64,000 bases of DNA, taken from positions 744,001 through 808,000 of the forward strand of contig NZ_LGRV01000003.1 in the NCBI RefSeq assembly GCF_001278945.1, read 5' to 3'. Below, in pieces: positions 55,327 to 63,945 of the stretch (position 1 is its first letter; the number at the start of each line of letters is the position of its first letter). The notes under the pieces are model-generated. The model made no database searches. It saw nothing but the letters and a program-made list of their open reading frames with translations, and had not been told where the DNA came from. The translations under genes were made by a program, and so were the position numbers. The DNA is from Lysinibacillus contaminans. Its GTDB lineage: Bacteria; Bacillota; Bacilli; Bacillales_A; Planococcaceae.

Positions 55327-56097
55327 TTAGTTAGTTGTCCAGCCACCATCAACAACTAATTCAATTCCCGTAACAAATTTTGCTTCGTCGCTTGCTAAAT
55401 ATAAGTAGGCATTTGCAATGTCGATTGCTTCACCTGCATGCGGTGCTAAAGGTGCGAACGTTTGATAATGTGCGCCCATCTCTTCTTGCGCCTTAATACC
55501 TGCAGCCGCTGCCATGCCCGTATAAATTGCGCCAGGGTGTACAGAGTTCACACGAATATTATCTTTTGCAAAGTTTTGTGCAGTATGTTTTGTCAGTGCG
55601 CGAACGGCTCCTTTTGAAGCACTATAGGCAGCTCCACCACCATCTGCAATACCACCGATAATTGCCGCGATAGATGAAGTATTGACGATAGAGCCAGCTC
55701 CATTTCGTTGCATGTATGGAATAACAGCTTTCATACCAAGCCATACACCAGTCGTGTTGATGGACATTACTTTATTCCAATCGTCTAGCTCAGCTTCAAG
55801 TACACCTTTTGCGATATGGATGCCTGCATTATTTACTAAAATATCAATCTTACTGTATTTTGCGATTGTTTCATCAATCACTTTTTGCCACGAGTTTTGG
55901 TCAGCAACATTCAATGTTAGTGCAATGGAATCTCCTCCGTTTGCTACAATTTCATTTACTTTTTCGTTTAAAATATCCTGTGTAATGTCGGTTGCAACAA
56001 CTTTTGCACCTTCTTTTGCAAATAGCTGTGCAGCGGCTAACCCCATGCCACTAGCAGCACCTGTAATGATAGCAACTTTATTTTGTAATCGTCCCAT
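55327..56097 (-). CDS. Short-chain dehydrogenase/reductase 2
   Basis: This classical SDR has about 256 residues. TGAASGMG is the cofactor motif, ATDI after beta-2 again suggests NAD, and NNAGIH, SIVNTSS and YSASKGA form the active site. It is the first gene of a two-SDR operon. An ATG at 56097 follows GGGTGGGAG; an in-frame GTG at 56109 is possible. The two paralogues differ enough (for example GGIADGGGAAYSASK here) to have separate substrates or work as a heteromer. A converging TetR gene is close by. Confidence 0.9.
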   Translation of the reverse strand: MGRLQNKVAIITGAASGMGLAAAQLFAKEGAKVVATDITQDILNEKVNEIVANGGDSIALTLNVADQNSWQKVIDETIAKYSKIDILVNNAGIHIAKGVLEAELDDWNKVMSINTTGVWLGMKAVIPYMQRNGAGSIVNTSSIAAIIGGIADGGGAAYSASKGAVRALTKHTAQNFAKDNIRVNSVHPGAIYTGMAAAAGIKAQEEMGAHYQTFAPLAPHAGEAIDIANAYLYLASDEAKFVTGIELVVDGGWTTN

Positions 56098-56109
56098 TTT
56101 TTCTCCCAC

Positions 56110-56744
56110 CCTCTCAATTAAACTACTTTTATGTGTTAAACAGCGAAAAACTGCTTAAAGTAGTTATTTAAAATGTATGGTAATGTGAGAAGCATTACGA
56201 TCGTCAACAAAAAAGAAGTATGGTTTTATAGACATATTACATGTAAATGTAAAGTAAAATTTGAAGATTTTTTGAAATGAGGTTTTACTTGATAGGCTTT
56301 GTTAACATTTTGGATGAAATCGACATGCGACGTAATTGAAAAGTAATTCTGAGATTTAAAAAGTATATTAAATACGCAGCACCTCCTGGTACTGAACTGA
56401 ACCTGAATAGTGGACACTTTAAAAAAGTGACCCTATTCGGGATTTTTTGACCACTGAAACATTTTTTGAAAAAAGAATACATCCTTTTATGTAATAATTT
56501 CACATAAATTATCACATGGGATTGTCATTTGCATGAAAATATTGACACCTCCAATAAAATAGTTTGATTTTGTAATATTTAACTATATTTATAAATATTA
56601 GATATAATGAATAAGAAGCGTTTCTCTGTACAAATGAATGCCTTATAAATAGCTGAAATAGTATGTTCATTATCATCTTAATCAAGTAATCGTGGCTTAC
56701 TTTTATTGATTTAGTGTTTGCATTTCAAAAGTGGAGGGATTTTG
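56110..56744. other. Intergenic region with an IS-end-like hairpin
   Basis: The first part is the SDR operon promoter region. At 56394-56447 lies an ACTGAACTGAACCTGAATAG stretch and a long imperfect hairpin (CCTGAATAGTGGACACTTT with AAGTGACCCTATTCGGG) followed by ATTTTTT. It reads like the end of an IS3-family element, but could also be a simple terminator. The rest is AT-rich and empty. Open frames here lack ribosome sites. Confidence 0.4.
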
Positions 56745-57608
56745 GTGACTACGATAATTAATATCGACTCATTGACAAAGCAATATGGCGATAAAATGGT
56801 ACTTAACGGCATATCTTTTGCCATTCAACGTGGAGAGATTTTTGCCTTAATTGGCACCAATGGAGCTGGGAAAACCACAACTATTGAATGTATGGAAGGA
56901 CTTCGTAAGTATAATGGAACGATAGAAACTCACGGGAAAATTGGTGTGCAACTTCAAACAGCATCATTGCCTCCGAACATTAAAGTAATTGAAGCAATAA
57001 AACTAATTACCAAATGGCACTCTACTACTATTGATATGGCACTTGTTCAAAGGTTGAATGTAGATTTGATTTTAAATAAGAAATATAAAGAACTATCAAC
57101 AGGTCAAAAACGGAGATTACATTTAGTCATGGCAATGATTGGTGATCCGGATATACTTTTTCTTGATGAGCCTACAGCAGGTCTCGATGTAGAGGGGCGG
57201 GTAGCATTGCATGCAGAAATAAAAGAACTTAAAAAAAGAGGGAAAACAGTTGTCATGTCAAGTCATGACATGGCTGAAGTTGAGGAACTCTGTGATCGCC
57301 TGGCAATACTGAAGAACGGTGATATCGGTTTTATAGGTACGGTGTATGAGCTAACAAAGAAAAATCAAGATAAATATAGAGTGCATATTAAATTAGCTAA
57401 TCCCCTAGAAATGGTTGATCTCGTATCTTGTTCCTATATAGGAGAACAACAAGGTTACCAGATATTCGAGACGAATAAACTAGAAGACGGATTATATGAA
57501 TTAACAACATTGTTAAGAGAGCAAAACAATTCTATGCAGGATTTAAAAATTGAACACACTAGCTTAGAACAAAGTTTTATGCATATTGCGAAAGGGGTAA
57601 AGGTATGA
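56745..57608 (+). CDS. ABC transporter ATP-binding protein (ABC-2 exporter)
   Basis: The protein has about 287 residues. Walker A GTNGAGKTTTIE, signature LSTGQKRRLHLVMA, Walker B ILFLDEPTAGLD and the H-loop SSHDMAEVEEL are complete. A C-terminal extension (about 215-287) is usual in drug/antibiotic exporters of the CcmA/DrrA kind. A GTG start at 56745 is chosen because GTGGAGGG precedes it; an in-frame TTG at 56718 lies before that site. The permease gene overlaps the stop (ATGA). Confidence 0.92.
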   Translation: MTTIINIDSLTKQYGDKMVLNGISFAIQRGEIFALIGTNGAGKTTTIECMEGLRKYNGTIETHGKIGVQLQTASLPPNIKVIEAIKLITKWHSTTIDMALVQRLNVDLILNKKYKELSTGQKRRLHLVMAMIGDPDILFLDEPTAGLDVEGRVALHAEIKELKKRGKTVVMSSHDMAEVEELCDRLAILKNGDIGFIGTVYELTKKNQDKYRVHIKLANPLEMVDLVSCSYIGEQQGYQIFETNKLEDGLYELTTLLREQNNSMQDLKIEHTSLEQSFMHIAKGVKV

Positions 57609-58324
57609 GTGCATTTCTATATGGAATCGGCCTGCAATGGAAGTTGGACTTTCGAAGTAAAGGTATATTACTAACTTATTATATTATCCCACTCATTTTC
57701 TTTTTATTCATGGGTGGCATTTTTACTTCAATTGATCCTAATGCTTATAAAACGCTTATTCAATCTATGACGGTTTTTGGTGTAACAATGGGTGCAATTA
57801 TAGGTACACCTACATCTCTTGTAGAGTTTTACAACAGTGATATAAGGAAAGCATATAGGGTTGGTGGCGTACCACTTTGGACAGGAGCGGTAAATAATTT
57901 CATTTCTGGACTGATTCATCTATCAATTATGAGCATTATTCTATTTTTTATCGCTCAAATTGTCTTTGATGCGAGTGTCCCTTCAAATCTATTCCGCTAT
58001 TTTGTGACGCTGGAGCTTTTTATTATTACCTCTCTTTCTGTAGGTGTGATACTCGGATTGTTTGTGAAAAGTACTTCAAAGTTAACAATGGTTTCACAGC
58101 TAGTATTTCTACCCTCCGTTATGCTTTCAGGAATTATGTTTCCTATTGATATGCTGCCAAATTTCATGCAAATGATTGGTAAGGTGTTTCCTGCAACTTG
58201 GGGCTATTTGAATTTAAGTGCAAATCAATGGGAGATGATGTCTATGTTCCCGTTCATGTTAACGATTTTAATTGCTTTATTGTTATGTACATGGAGACTC
58301 GGACGATTGCATACGACTGAATAA
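57605..58324 (+). CDS. ABC-2 type transporter permease
   Basis: The 239 residues have six hydrophobic helices (about 21-40, 55-72, 98-122, 132-154, 162-180, 212-230) and the ABC-2 permease pattern, including LVFLPSVMLSGIMFPIDMLP. It pairs with the preceding ATPase to export a drug, lipid or peptide. Substrate not evident. It is the second and last gene of the operon; a strong shared terminator follows about 105 bases later. Confidence 0.88.
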   Translation: MSAFLYGIGLQWKLDFRSKGILLTYYIIPLIFFLFMGGIFTSIDPNAYKTLIQSMTVFGVTMGAIIGTPTSLVEFYNSDIRKAYRVGGVPLWTGAVNNFISGLIHLSIMSIILFFIAQIVFDASVPSNLFRYFVTLELFIITSLSVGVILGLFVKSTSKLTMVSQLVFLPSVMLSGIMFPIDMLPNFMQMIGKVFPATWGYLNLSANQWEMMSMFPFMLTILIALLLCTWRLGRLHTTE

Positions 58325-58339
58325 TCCTCATCCACATTG

Positions 58340-58422
58340 GATTTGAAGTTCCTTTTTCGCAAGATGAACTGAGAGAAAGAATAGAAGCAAGTATAATGAA
58401 AGAATTAGAATACTTTAAGTGA
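58340..58422 (+). pseudogene. Possible 3' tail of a lost gene
   Basis: A frame without start reads FEVPFSQDELRERIEASIMK and then ELEYFK with a TGA stop. The charged helical composition looks protein-like. It is too short to assign and may be chance. Confidence 0.25.
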
Positions 58423-58429
58423 AAAAGAG

Positions 58430-58474
58430 AATCCCGCAGAAAAGCTGACTTGCTAGCTTTTCTGCGGGATTTTA
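58430..58474. terminator. Strong bidirectional terminator
   Basis: AATCCCGCAGAAAAGCT pairs with AGCTTTTCTGCGGGATT in a 17-bp perfect stem, followed by TTT. It lies between the ABC exporter operon and the converging sigma/anti-sigma operon. Confidence 0.9.
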
Positions 58475-58530
58475 TATTGGTCGGTGAATAAACTAGGATT
58501 AATGTAGTTACTAGTTTATCCATGTTCCTA

Positions 58531-59178
58531 TCATTTTCTTTTATTTTCAGGATTGTATAAATCCTTTAATAGGATCTCTTCTGTACTATTTTTATATCGA
58601 ATGAGTATTTTGTCTTCGTCTGTCAGTTTCTTTTCTTCACCATTGCCCAGTGATAATGTATTTTCATCTAAAAATATAAATGTGACAGGACTTCCGTCTT
58701 TTACTATCTTGGATATTTCTGAAAAATCATTCCATTTTTCATAAATAATGATCTCTTCGATATACTTCTGTCCCCTATAACTCATTGGTAAAATATATCG
58801 CTTGTCATTTTTCGTTTGAAAGGACAGCGTAACCGTTGTACCTTGTTGTTGAACTGTTGTTTGCACATCTTTTTCATCTGCAATCCACATGTTGTCAAAG
58901 AAGAAGAAACAACCAATGAAAATGGATAGTAGTGATCCTACAATAATGAGAATCTTTTTCCTGTTTTTTGATCGTACCTTTTTTAAAAAGTCGATATTTT
59001 TCTCCTCCTTTTTTTGCTCATGGGTACGTTCTACCAACAAGTCTTCCTGCATGTCCTTTACATACTGTCGGCAATCCTCACATTGTTCCATATGTTTTTC
59101 TATTTGTTGATTTGTCTCTTCGCTTGTTAAATTTTCTATGTAGCTCGGGACTAAATCTCTAAAAACGCTATGATTCAT
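58531..59178 (-). CDS. Membrane anti-sigma factor with zinc-finger (ZAS) domain
   Basis: The protein has about 215 residues. The cytoplasmic N-terminal domain has the anti-sigma zinc motif HMEQCEDC (His-x3-Cys-x2-Cys, about 27-34). One membrane helix lies at about 74-96 (ILIIVGSLLSIFIGCFFFF) and an extracytoplasmic domain of about 115 residues follows. It would hold the sigma factor encoded just upstream until a cell-envelope signal releases it. ATG 59178 follows GGTGGGG and overlaps the sigma gene by 11 bases, so production of the two is coupled. Confidence 0.88.
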   Translation of the reverse strand: MNHSVFRDLVPSYIENLTSEETNQQIEKHMEQCEDCRQYVKDMQEDLLVERTHEQKKEEKNIDFLKKVRSKNRKKILIIVGSLLSIFIGCFFFFDNMWIADEKDVQTTVQQQGTTVTLSFQTKNDKRYILPMSYRGQKYIEEIIIYEKWNDFSEISKIVKDGSPVTFIFLDENTLSLGNGEEKKLTDEDKILIRYKNSTEEILLKDLYNPENKRK

Positions 59179-59665
59179 AATTTTCCCCACCTTTTCTGAT
59201 TTGTTGTTTTGCACGATAAAATGTTACTCTTGCCCAGTTTTCTGTTCCTCCCAAAATGGAGCCAATCTCTTTAAAAGATAAATCACCTAATAATCTGAGA
59301 TAAAGTATTTCACGGTTTATCTCACTTAGTTGTTGCGCTTTTTTATAAAAACTAATTTTGTCTTCGTTTTTAAAATATTCATCTTCTAAATTATAAAAGT
59401 TAGGCGTTTCATCACTTAATGAGTTCACCAACTGGTGCTTGTTTTTTTCGCGATTCATTTCTTGTAACCACACGTTTTTGGCGATTGAACATAGCCATGT
59501 TGAAAATTTTGCTTTTCCGTTATGATGAAAGTTGTCAATGGACTTAATGGCTTGATAGAACGTCTCTTGCGTTAATTCTTCAGCAGATTGACTATCATTT
59601 GTAAGGGTTAATAAATACCTGAAAATAAAGTCCCCATATTCTTGATATATATTTTCTTTATCCAC
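59168..59665 (-). CDS. ECF-type RNA polymerase sigma factor
   Basis: The 165 residues comprise region 2 (about 5-75, with SAEELTQETFYQAIKSI and FSTWLCSIAKNVWL) and region 4 (about 108-160, with REILYLRLLGDLSFKEIGSILGG and VTFYRAKQQIRK). It directs RNA polymerase to stress-type promoters. A GTG start at 59665 has AAAGGAGG six bases before it. A TGTAAC element on the minus strand about 100 bases upstream might be an ECF -35 box for self-activation, but no clear -10 was found. Confidence 0.92.
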   Translation of the reverse strand: MDKENIYQEYGDFIFRYLLTLTNDSQSAEELTQETFYQAIKSIDNFHHNGKAKFSTWLCSIAKNVWLQEMNREKNKHQLVNSLSDETPNFYNLEDEYFKNEDKISFYKKAQQLSEINREILYLRLLGDLSFKEIGSILGGTENWARVTFYRAKQQIRKGGENYES

Positions 59666-60057
59666 GATTTACCTCCTTTCTAATGAGAATTTTGCTATTC
59701 TGAACCAAGTCTTTTGAAAGCCAATCATCTATATATCCAAAAATTTGTTGATTCGTTACAACAATTTTTTTATTTATTCATTTTTGCGCCTCAATAATTT
59801 TATCTTATCATTTTCCACCAATGAAAAAGATTGGAATATTCTAAAATGTTTTTATTGTGGGGAATTGAAATAGCTGTCATTTTCATAGTAAAACACTGTT
59901 CATTATTCAATGTTCAATGAGAATAACGGTATGATCAGTCCGGAAATTCCAACAGTTCAAATTCTGAATTAATTGTTAGAAAATTAAGAATAGTATATTG
60001 ACAACTTAAAGTAGAATGTTATAATTTTATCGACAGACAGTCGGTTTGTAAGGAGGG
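59666..60057. other. Promoter region between divergent units
   Basis: This AT-rich region holds the sigma operon promoter (minus) and, at its right end, the promoter and operator of the TetR cassette, listed separately. No coding frame or recognisable RNA. Confidence 0.5.
59998..60049 (+). promoter_or_regulatory. Promoter and operator-like palindrome of the TetR cassette
   Basis: TTGACA (59998-60003), a 16-base spacer and TATAAT (60020-60025) form a near-ideal promoter. Directly downstream, ACAGACAGTCGGTTTGT (60033-60049) is an imperfect palindrome (12 of 16 paired positions agree), of the kind used by TetR-family repressors. It then runs into AAGGAGG of the tetR gene. Placement suggests self-repression of the whole cassette. 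Confidence 0.7.
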
Positions 60058-60063
60058 GTGAAA

Positions 60064-60708
60064 ATGAGAAAAGAAGCTGAGGAACGTAGGAACGAAATTC
60101 TTGACGCGGCAGATGAGCTTTTTGGGCAGAAGGGCTTTGACGGCACAAGTACAAATGATATTCTCGAAAAGGTCGGAATTGCGCGGGGAACGCTGTATTA
60201 TCACTTCAAGTCGAAGGAGGATATTATGGACGCGCTGATTGAGCGGATTAGTGTCAGTCTTTTAGGCGCGGCACAGAAAATTGGTGCAGACAAAAGTCTT
60301 TCCTTAAACGAACGCATTATTGGAGTTGTAATGGCTCTGAATATAAGTGGCAAAAGCAGTGAGGAAATTATGGAGCACATTCATAAGCCGCAAAACGCGC
60401 TTATGCATCAGAAAATACAAAAGGTCATAATCAACGGCGTTCCCCCGATACTGACGGGAATAATCCGCGAGGGCATTGAGCAAGGACTGTTCAGCACGCC
60501 ATTCCCATATGAATGTATGGAAATGGTTGTGGCATATATGAATACCGTTTTTGATGATGATATGGTTGAAATGACGAGCGATGAGCGCGCTTCCCGCATG
60601 CAAGCCTTTGTTTTTAACGTTGAAAGGCTACTTGGTGCCGAAAGCGGAAGTCTAATATCCGTCGTTATGCAGATGTTTGGTAGCGGAAATGGTGGCACAG
60701 ATGAATAA
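60064..60708 (+). CDS. TetR-family repressor of an exporter cassette
   Basis: The protein has about 214 residues. The HTH is clear (about 8-54: RRNEILDAADELFGQKGFDG, then TSTNDILEKVGIARGTLYYHFKSKEDI by position). The C-terminal domain should bind a ligand, likely a toxic compound or peptide. ATG 60064 fits the AAGGAGG site; a GTG six bases upstream is in frame. Codon use changes here compared with the genes to the left (more GCG, CGC, TCG), which points to transfer. It is followed directly by an MFS remnant and an ABC permease/ATPase pair. Confidence 0.9.
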   Translation: MRKEAEERRNEILDAADELFGQKGFDGTSTNDILEKVGIARGTLYYHFKSKEDIMDALIERISVSLLGAAQKIGADKSLSLNERIIGVVMALNISGKSSEEIMEHIHKPQNALMHQKIQKVIINGVPPILTGIIREGIEQGLFSTPFPYECMEMVVAYMNTVFDDDMVEMTSDERASRMQAFVFNVERLLGAESGSLISVVMQMFGSGNGGTDE

Positions 60709-60871
60709 TTTTAAGCAATCCTTCAGGAAATTTCATCTTTTGTGGTCGGGACAATGTATTTTAGCGATAGGAAGCGGGCTTACGGCATTTGGGATTGCGG
60801 TTTATGTTTTTGAGCAGACGGGAAAGGAATCGCCAGTAAAAAAGCTTGAAAAAGAGGTGGCTTATGTATAA
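60701..60871 (+). pseudogene. MFS transporter N-terminal remnant
   Basis: ATG 60701 overlaps the tetR stop. The frame reads NNFKQSFRKFHLLWSGQ and then AIGSGLTAFGIAVYVFEQTG, the usual first helix of MFS drug exporters (FHLLWxGQxxSxxGSxLTxFxLxxxV). After about 45 residues it runs into ESPVKKLEKEVAYV and stops inside the next gene. The rest of the MFS gene (about 350 residues) is deleted, the junction being near 60825-60840. Confidence 0.75.
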
Positions 60872-63182
60872 CAGAATAATTCGCAATGACATTTTAAAGA
60901 GCAAAGTAATTACGCTGACAACAATGATATTTGTTGCTGTCTCGGCTATGCTTGTTTCGCTCGCGGCGATACTTGTCATCAATCTTTCGGGCGCACTAGA
61001 TACGCTTATGAAACAAGCTAAAACTCCACATTTTATGCAGATGCATTCAGGTGAAATTGATATTGCGCGGCTTACAACTTTTGCAGAGCGAAATAACAAA
61101 GTCGATGATTTTCAGGTGATAGAATTTCTCAATTTAGACGGTGCGCAGACTATTTTGGGCGGTAGTTCGCTTGCGAATAGTGTTCAGGATAACGGTTTCA
61201 GCATACAGAGTGATAAATTCGATTATCTTCTTGATCTTAACGGAAACATTATCAACGTATCCGATGGGGAGCTTTATGTTCCAGTAACCTATATGAAGGA
61301 CAACACCACAAAGGTCGGTGACAAGGCAGTTATAGGCAGGGAGGAATTTACCGTTGCAGGATTTCTCCGCGATTCGCAGATGAATTCTACTCTCTCCGCC
61401 TCAAAGAGATTTCTCGTCAGCAAAAATGACTACGCTGCTATAAAAAGCTTGGGAAGTATCGAGTATCTGATTGAGTTCAGATTAAAGGATTTGTCGGCGC
61501 TTGGTGCATTTGAAATGGCTTATGCATCCGCAGGACTTGAAGCGAACGGACCAACGATTACATATCCACTTTTAAAATTGATAAATGCACTTTCCGACGG
61601 GATGATGATTGCTGTCATACTTCTTATAAGCGCACTTGTTGTTGCAATTGCATTTATGTGCATACGCTTTACGCTCCTTGCTAAAATCGAAGACGACTAC
61701 CGCGAGATTGGTGTCATGAAGGCAATAGGGCTGCGAGTTTCTGACATGAAAAAGATTTATCTAGCGAAATACGCAGCGATTGCGGCGATTGGGAGTATTC
61801 TTGGTTTGGCACTTTCGATTATGTTTAAAGGTATTCTTCTTGAAAATATACGACTTTATATGGGCGAAAGCGAAAATTCTTCTTTTGCCGTACTTTTCGG
61901 CATACTCGGCATACTGCTTGTATTCCTAGCAATTATTGCATATGTAAGTTTCGTGCTGAGACGCTTTCGGAAAATATCCGCTGCGGAAGCAATACGCTAT
62001 GGTACTACACAGGAAAAAAACAGGGGCACAAAGGGTTTTTACCTGAGTAGAAACAGGTTGCTTCACACGAATATTTTCCTTGGTATCAAAGATGTTCTCG
62101 CAAGGAAAAGATTTTACACCACGATGCTTGCAGTGCTTGTGATTTCGTCATTTATCATTATTGTTCCGCAAAACCTTTACAACACGATTTCCTCAAAAGG
62201 ATTCATTCAATATATGGGGATTGGAAACTACGATATGCGCATTGATATTCAGCAGACCGACAATATCTCTGAAAAAGGTGCTGAAATTATAAAGAAGATG
62301 AACAGCGACAATACGATTTCGAAGTATACCGTCCTTACAACAAAAACATTCAAAGTAAAAATGGAAGACGAATCGGAGGGAAATATAAAAGTTGAACTCG
62401 GCGACCATTCGATATTCCCTATTGAATATTCTGAGGGCAGAGCACCCTTCGCAGAAAAAGAAATTGCACTTTCGACTTTGAACGCAGATGAGCTGAGCAA
62501 AAAGATCGGCGATGTCATTACACTAGTGATTGAGGGGAAAGAGAAAAAACTCACGATAAGCGGAATATATTCCGACATTACCAACGGCGGAAAAACCGCA
62601 AAGGCTGTTTTTACCGACAATTCGGCAGACATTATGTGGAGCATTATCTGTGCGGAGCTTTCGGATAACTCTCTAGTCGAAAAAAAGGTTTCGGAATATG
62701 CGGACATGATTGATTTTGCAAAGGTTTCAGACATTGATGAATTTGTTACACAGACATTCGGCTCGACAATAAGCTCCGTCGACAAGGCCTCCAATGCTGC
62801 GATCGTCGTTGCGCTGGTTATAACGGTCCTAGTTACATTGATATTTATGAAAATGCTTGTCGCAAAAGACAGATATTCCATTGCAGTAATGAAGGCGTTC
62901 GGTTTTACAAACTCAGATATTAAGGCGCAGTATGTTTCACGTTCGGTATTCGTTCTAATTGTCGGAATTGTTCTCGGCACACTTCTGGCAAATACTCTCG
63001 GAGAAGTACTTGTGGGCGCGATTATTTCCTTGTTTGGAGCGTCGACGTTTAAGTTTGCGGTCAATCCGCTCTCGGCGTATCTGTTTAGTCCGCTATTGAT
63101 GATATGCGCGGTACTTATCGCAACAATGATCGGCACTTCAGGCGCGGGACAAGTAAAAATTTCCGAAAATATAAAGGAGTAG
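60864..63182 (+). CDS. FtsX-like ABC transporter permease
   Basis: The protein has about 772 residues in two FtsX-type halves. Helix 1 lies at about 15-40. A large extracytoplasmic part (45-245) and three helices (about 250-380) follow, then a linker, a second anchor helix near 420, a second outer domain (440-650) and three more helices (655-770). REIGVMKAIG and IAVMKAFGF at matching places of each half are the usual coupling segments. This is the permease type of peptide/bacitracin-resistance and lipoprotein-release systems. ATG 60864 follows GAGGTGG. It works with the ATPase encoded next. Confidence 0.9.
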   Translation: MYNRIIRNDILKSKVITLTTMIFVAVSAMLVSLAAILVINLSGALDTLMKQAKTPHFMQMHSGEIDIARLTTFAERNNKVDDFQVIEFLNLDGAQTILGGSSLANSVQDNGFSIQSDKFDYLLDLNGNIINVSDGELYVPVTYMKDNTTKVGDKAVIGREEFTVAGFLRDSQMNSTLSASKRFLVSKNDYAAIKSLGSIEYLIEFRLKDLSALGAFEMAYASAGLEANGPTITYPLLKLINALSDGMMIAVILLISALVVAIAFMCIRFTLLAKIEDDYREIGVMKAIGLRVSDMKKIYLAKYAAIAAIGSILGLALSIMFKGILLENIRLYMGESENSSFAVLFGILGILLVFLAIIAYVSFVLRRFRKISAAEAIRYGTTQEKNRGTKGFYLSRNRLLHTNIFLGIKDVLARKRFYTTMLAVLVISSFIIIVPQNLYNTISSKGFIQYMGIGNYDMRIDIQQTDNISEKGAEIIKKMNSDNTISKYTVLTTKTFKVKMEDESEGNIKVELGDHSIFPIEYSEGRAPFAEKEIALSTLNADELSKKIGDVITLVIEGKEKKLTISGIYSDITNGGKTAKAVFTDNSADIMWSIICAELSDNSLVEKKVSEYADMIDFAKVSDIDEFVTQTFGSTISSVDKASNAAIVVALVITVLVTLIFMKMLVAKDRYSIAVMKAFGFTNSDIKAQYVSRSVFVLIVGIVLGTLLANTLGEVLVGAIISLFGASTFKFAVNPLSAYLFSPLLMICAVLIATMIGTSGAGQVKISENIKE

Positions 63183-63186
63183 GCAT

Positions 63187-63945
63187 ATGAAGAAGATTAT
63201 TATCGGTGATCATATAGTAAAATCTTTCGGCGAGGGCGATGAACAGCACAATGTTCTCGACGGAGTGTCTGTTGAAATAAATGAGGGCGAGTTTGTTGCA
63301 GTAATGGGACCTTCAGGTTCGGGGAAATCAACGTTGATGTTTGCGCTGAGTGGAATGGACAGCGTAAACGGCGGAAAGGTCATTTTTGACGAGAGGGATT
63401 TATCAACAGTAGGAGAGAATGAGCTTTCAGATTTACGTAGAACAAAAATGGGATTTGTTTTTCAGCAGCCAACTATGCTTAAAAGTCTGAATATTCTTGA
63501 CAACATCATTCTTCCATCAATGCGCGACAACAGAAAAAACGTCGCAAAAATTTCGGAGAAGGCTAGAGCACTTATGAAGAGGGTAGACATAGCGGAGCTT
63601 GAAAAGCGCGACATTACACAGGTTTCAGGTGGTCAGCTTCAGCGAGCGGGAATATGCCGCGCGCTTTTGAGCAACCCGAAAATCATCTTCGGCGATGAGC
63701 CTACGGGCGCGCTTAACTCAAAATCCGCGCAGGAGATTATGGACATATTTTCCGAAATAAACGCCGATGGTACTGCGATAATGCTTGTAACGCACGACGC
63801 AAAGATTGCGGCGCGGACTGAGCGTATTATGTTTATGCTCGATGGGAAAATTGTAAGCGAGCTGAAGCTTCCGAGGTTTGACGGGACGGATATGGATGGC
63901 AGGGTAGAGAAAGTTACCGCGAAAATGTGGGAAATAGGAATATGA
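63187..63945 (+). CDS. ABC transporter ATP-binding protein (MacB/LolD type)
   Basis: The protein has 252 residues. Walker A is GPSGSGKST (about 38-46), the Q-loop GFVFQQP, signature VSGGQLQRAGICRAL, Walker B IIFGDEPTGALNS and H-loop VTHDAKIA. The ATP-binding order matches the LolD/MacB group that partners FtsX-like permeases. It starts four bases after the permease stop. The GC-rich codon use is shared with the TetR gene and permease, so the cassette moved as a unit. Nothing recognisable lies in the last 55 bases of the window. Confidence 0.93.
   Translation: MKKIIIGDHIVKSFGEGDEQHNVLDGVSVEINEGEFVAVMGPSGSGKSTLMFALSGMDSVNGGKVIFDERDLSTVGENELSDLRRTKMGFVFQQPTMLKSLNILDNIILPSMRDNRKNVAKISEKARALMKRVDIAELEKRDITQVSGGQLQRAGICRALLSNPKIIFGDEPTGALNSKSAQEIMDIFSEINADGTAIMLVTHDAKIAARTERIMFMLDGKIVSELKLPRFDGTDMDGRVEKVTAKMWEIGI

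Noticed and set aside
62249..63136. Long minus-strand frame within the FtsX-like permease gene
   Set aside because: It is antisense to a clear FtsX-like permease, Ser/Ile/Thr-rich without domain likeness, and lacks a ribosome site.
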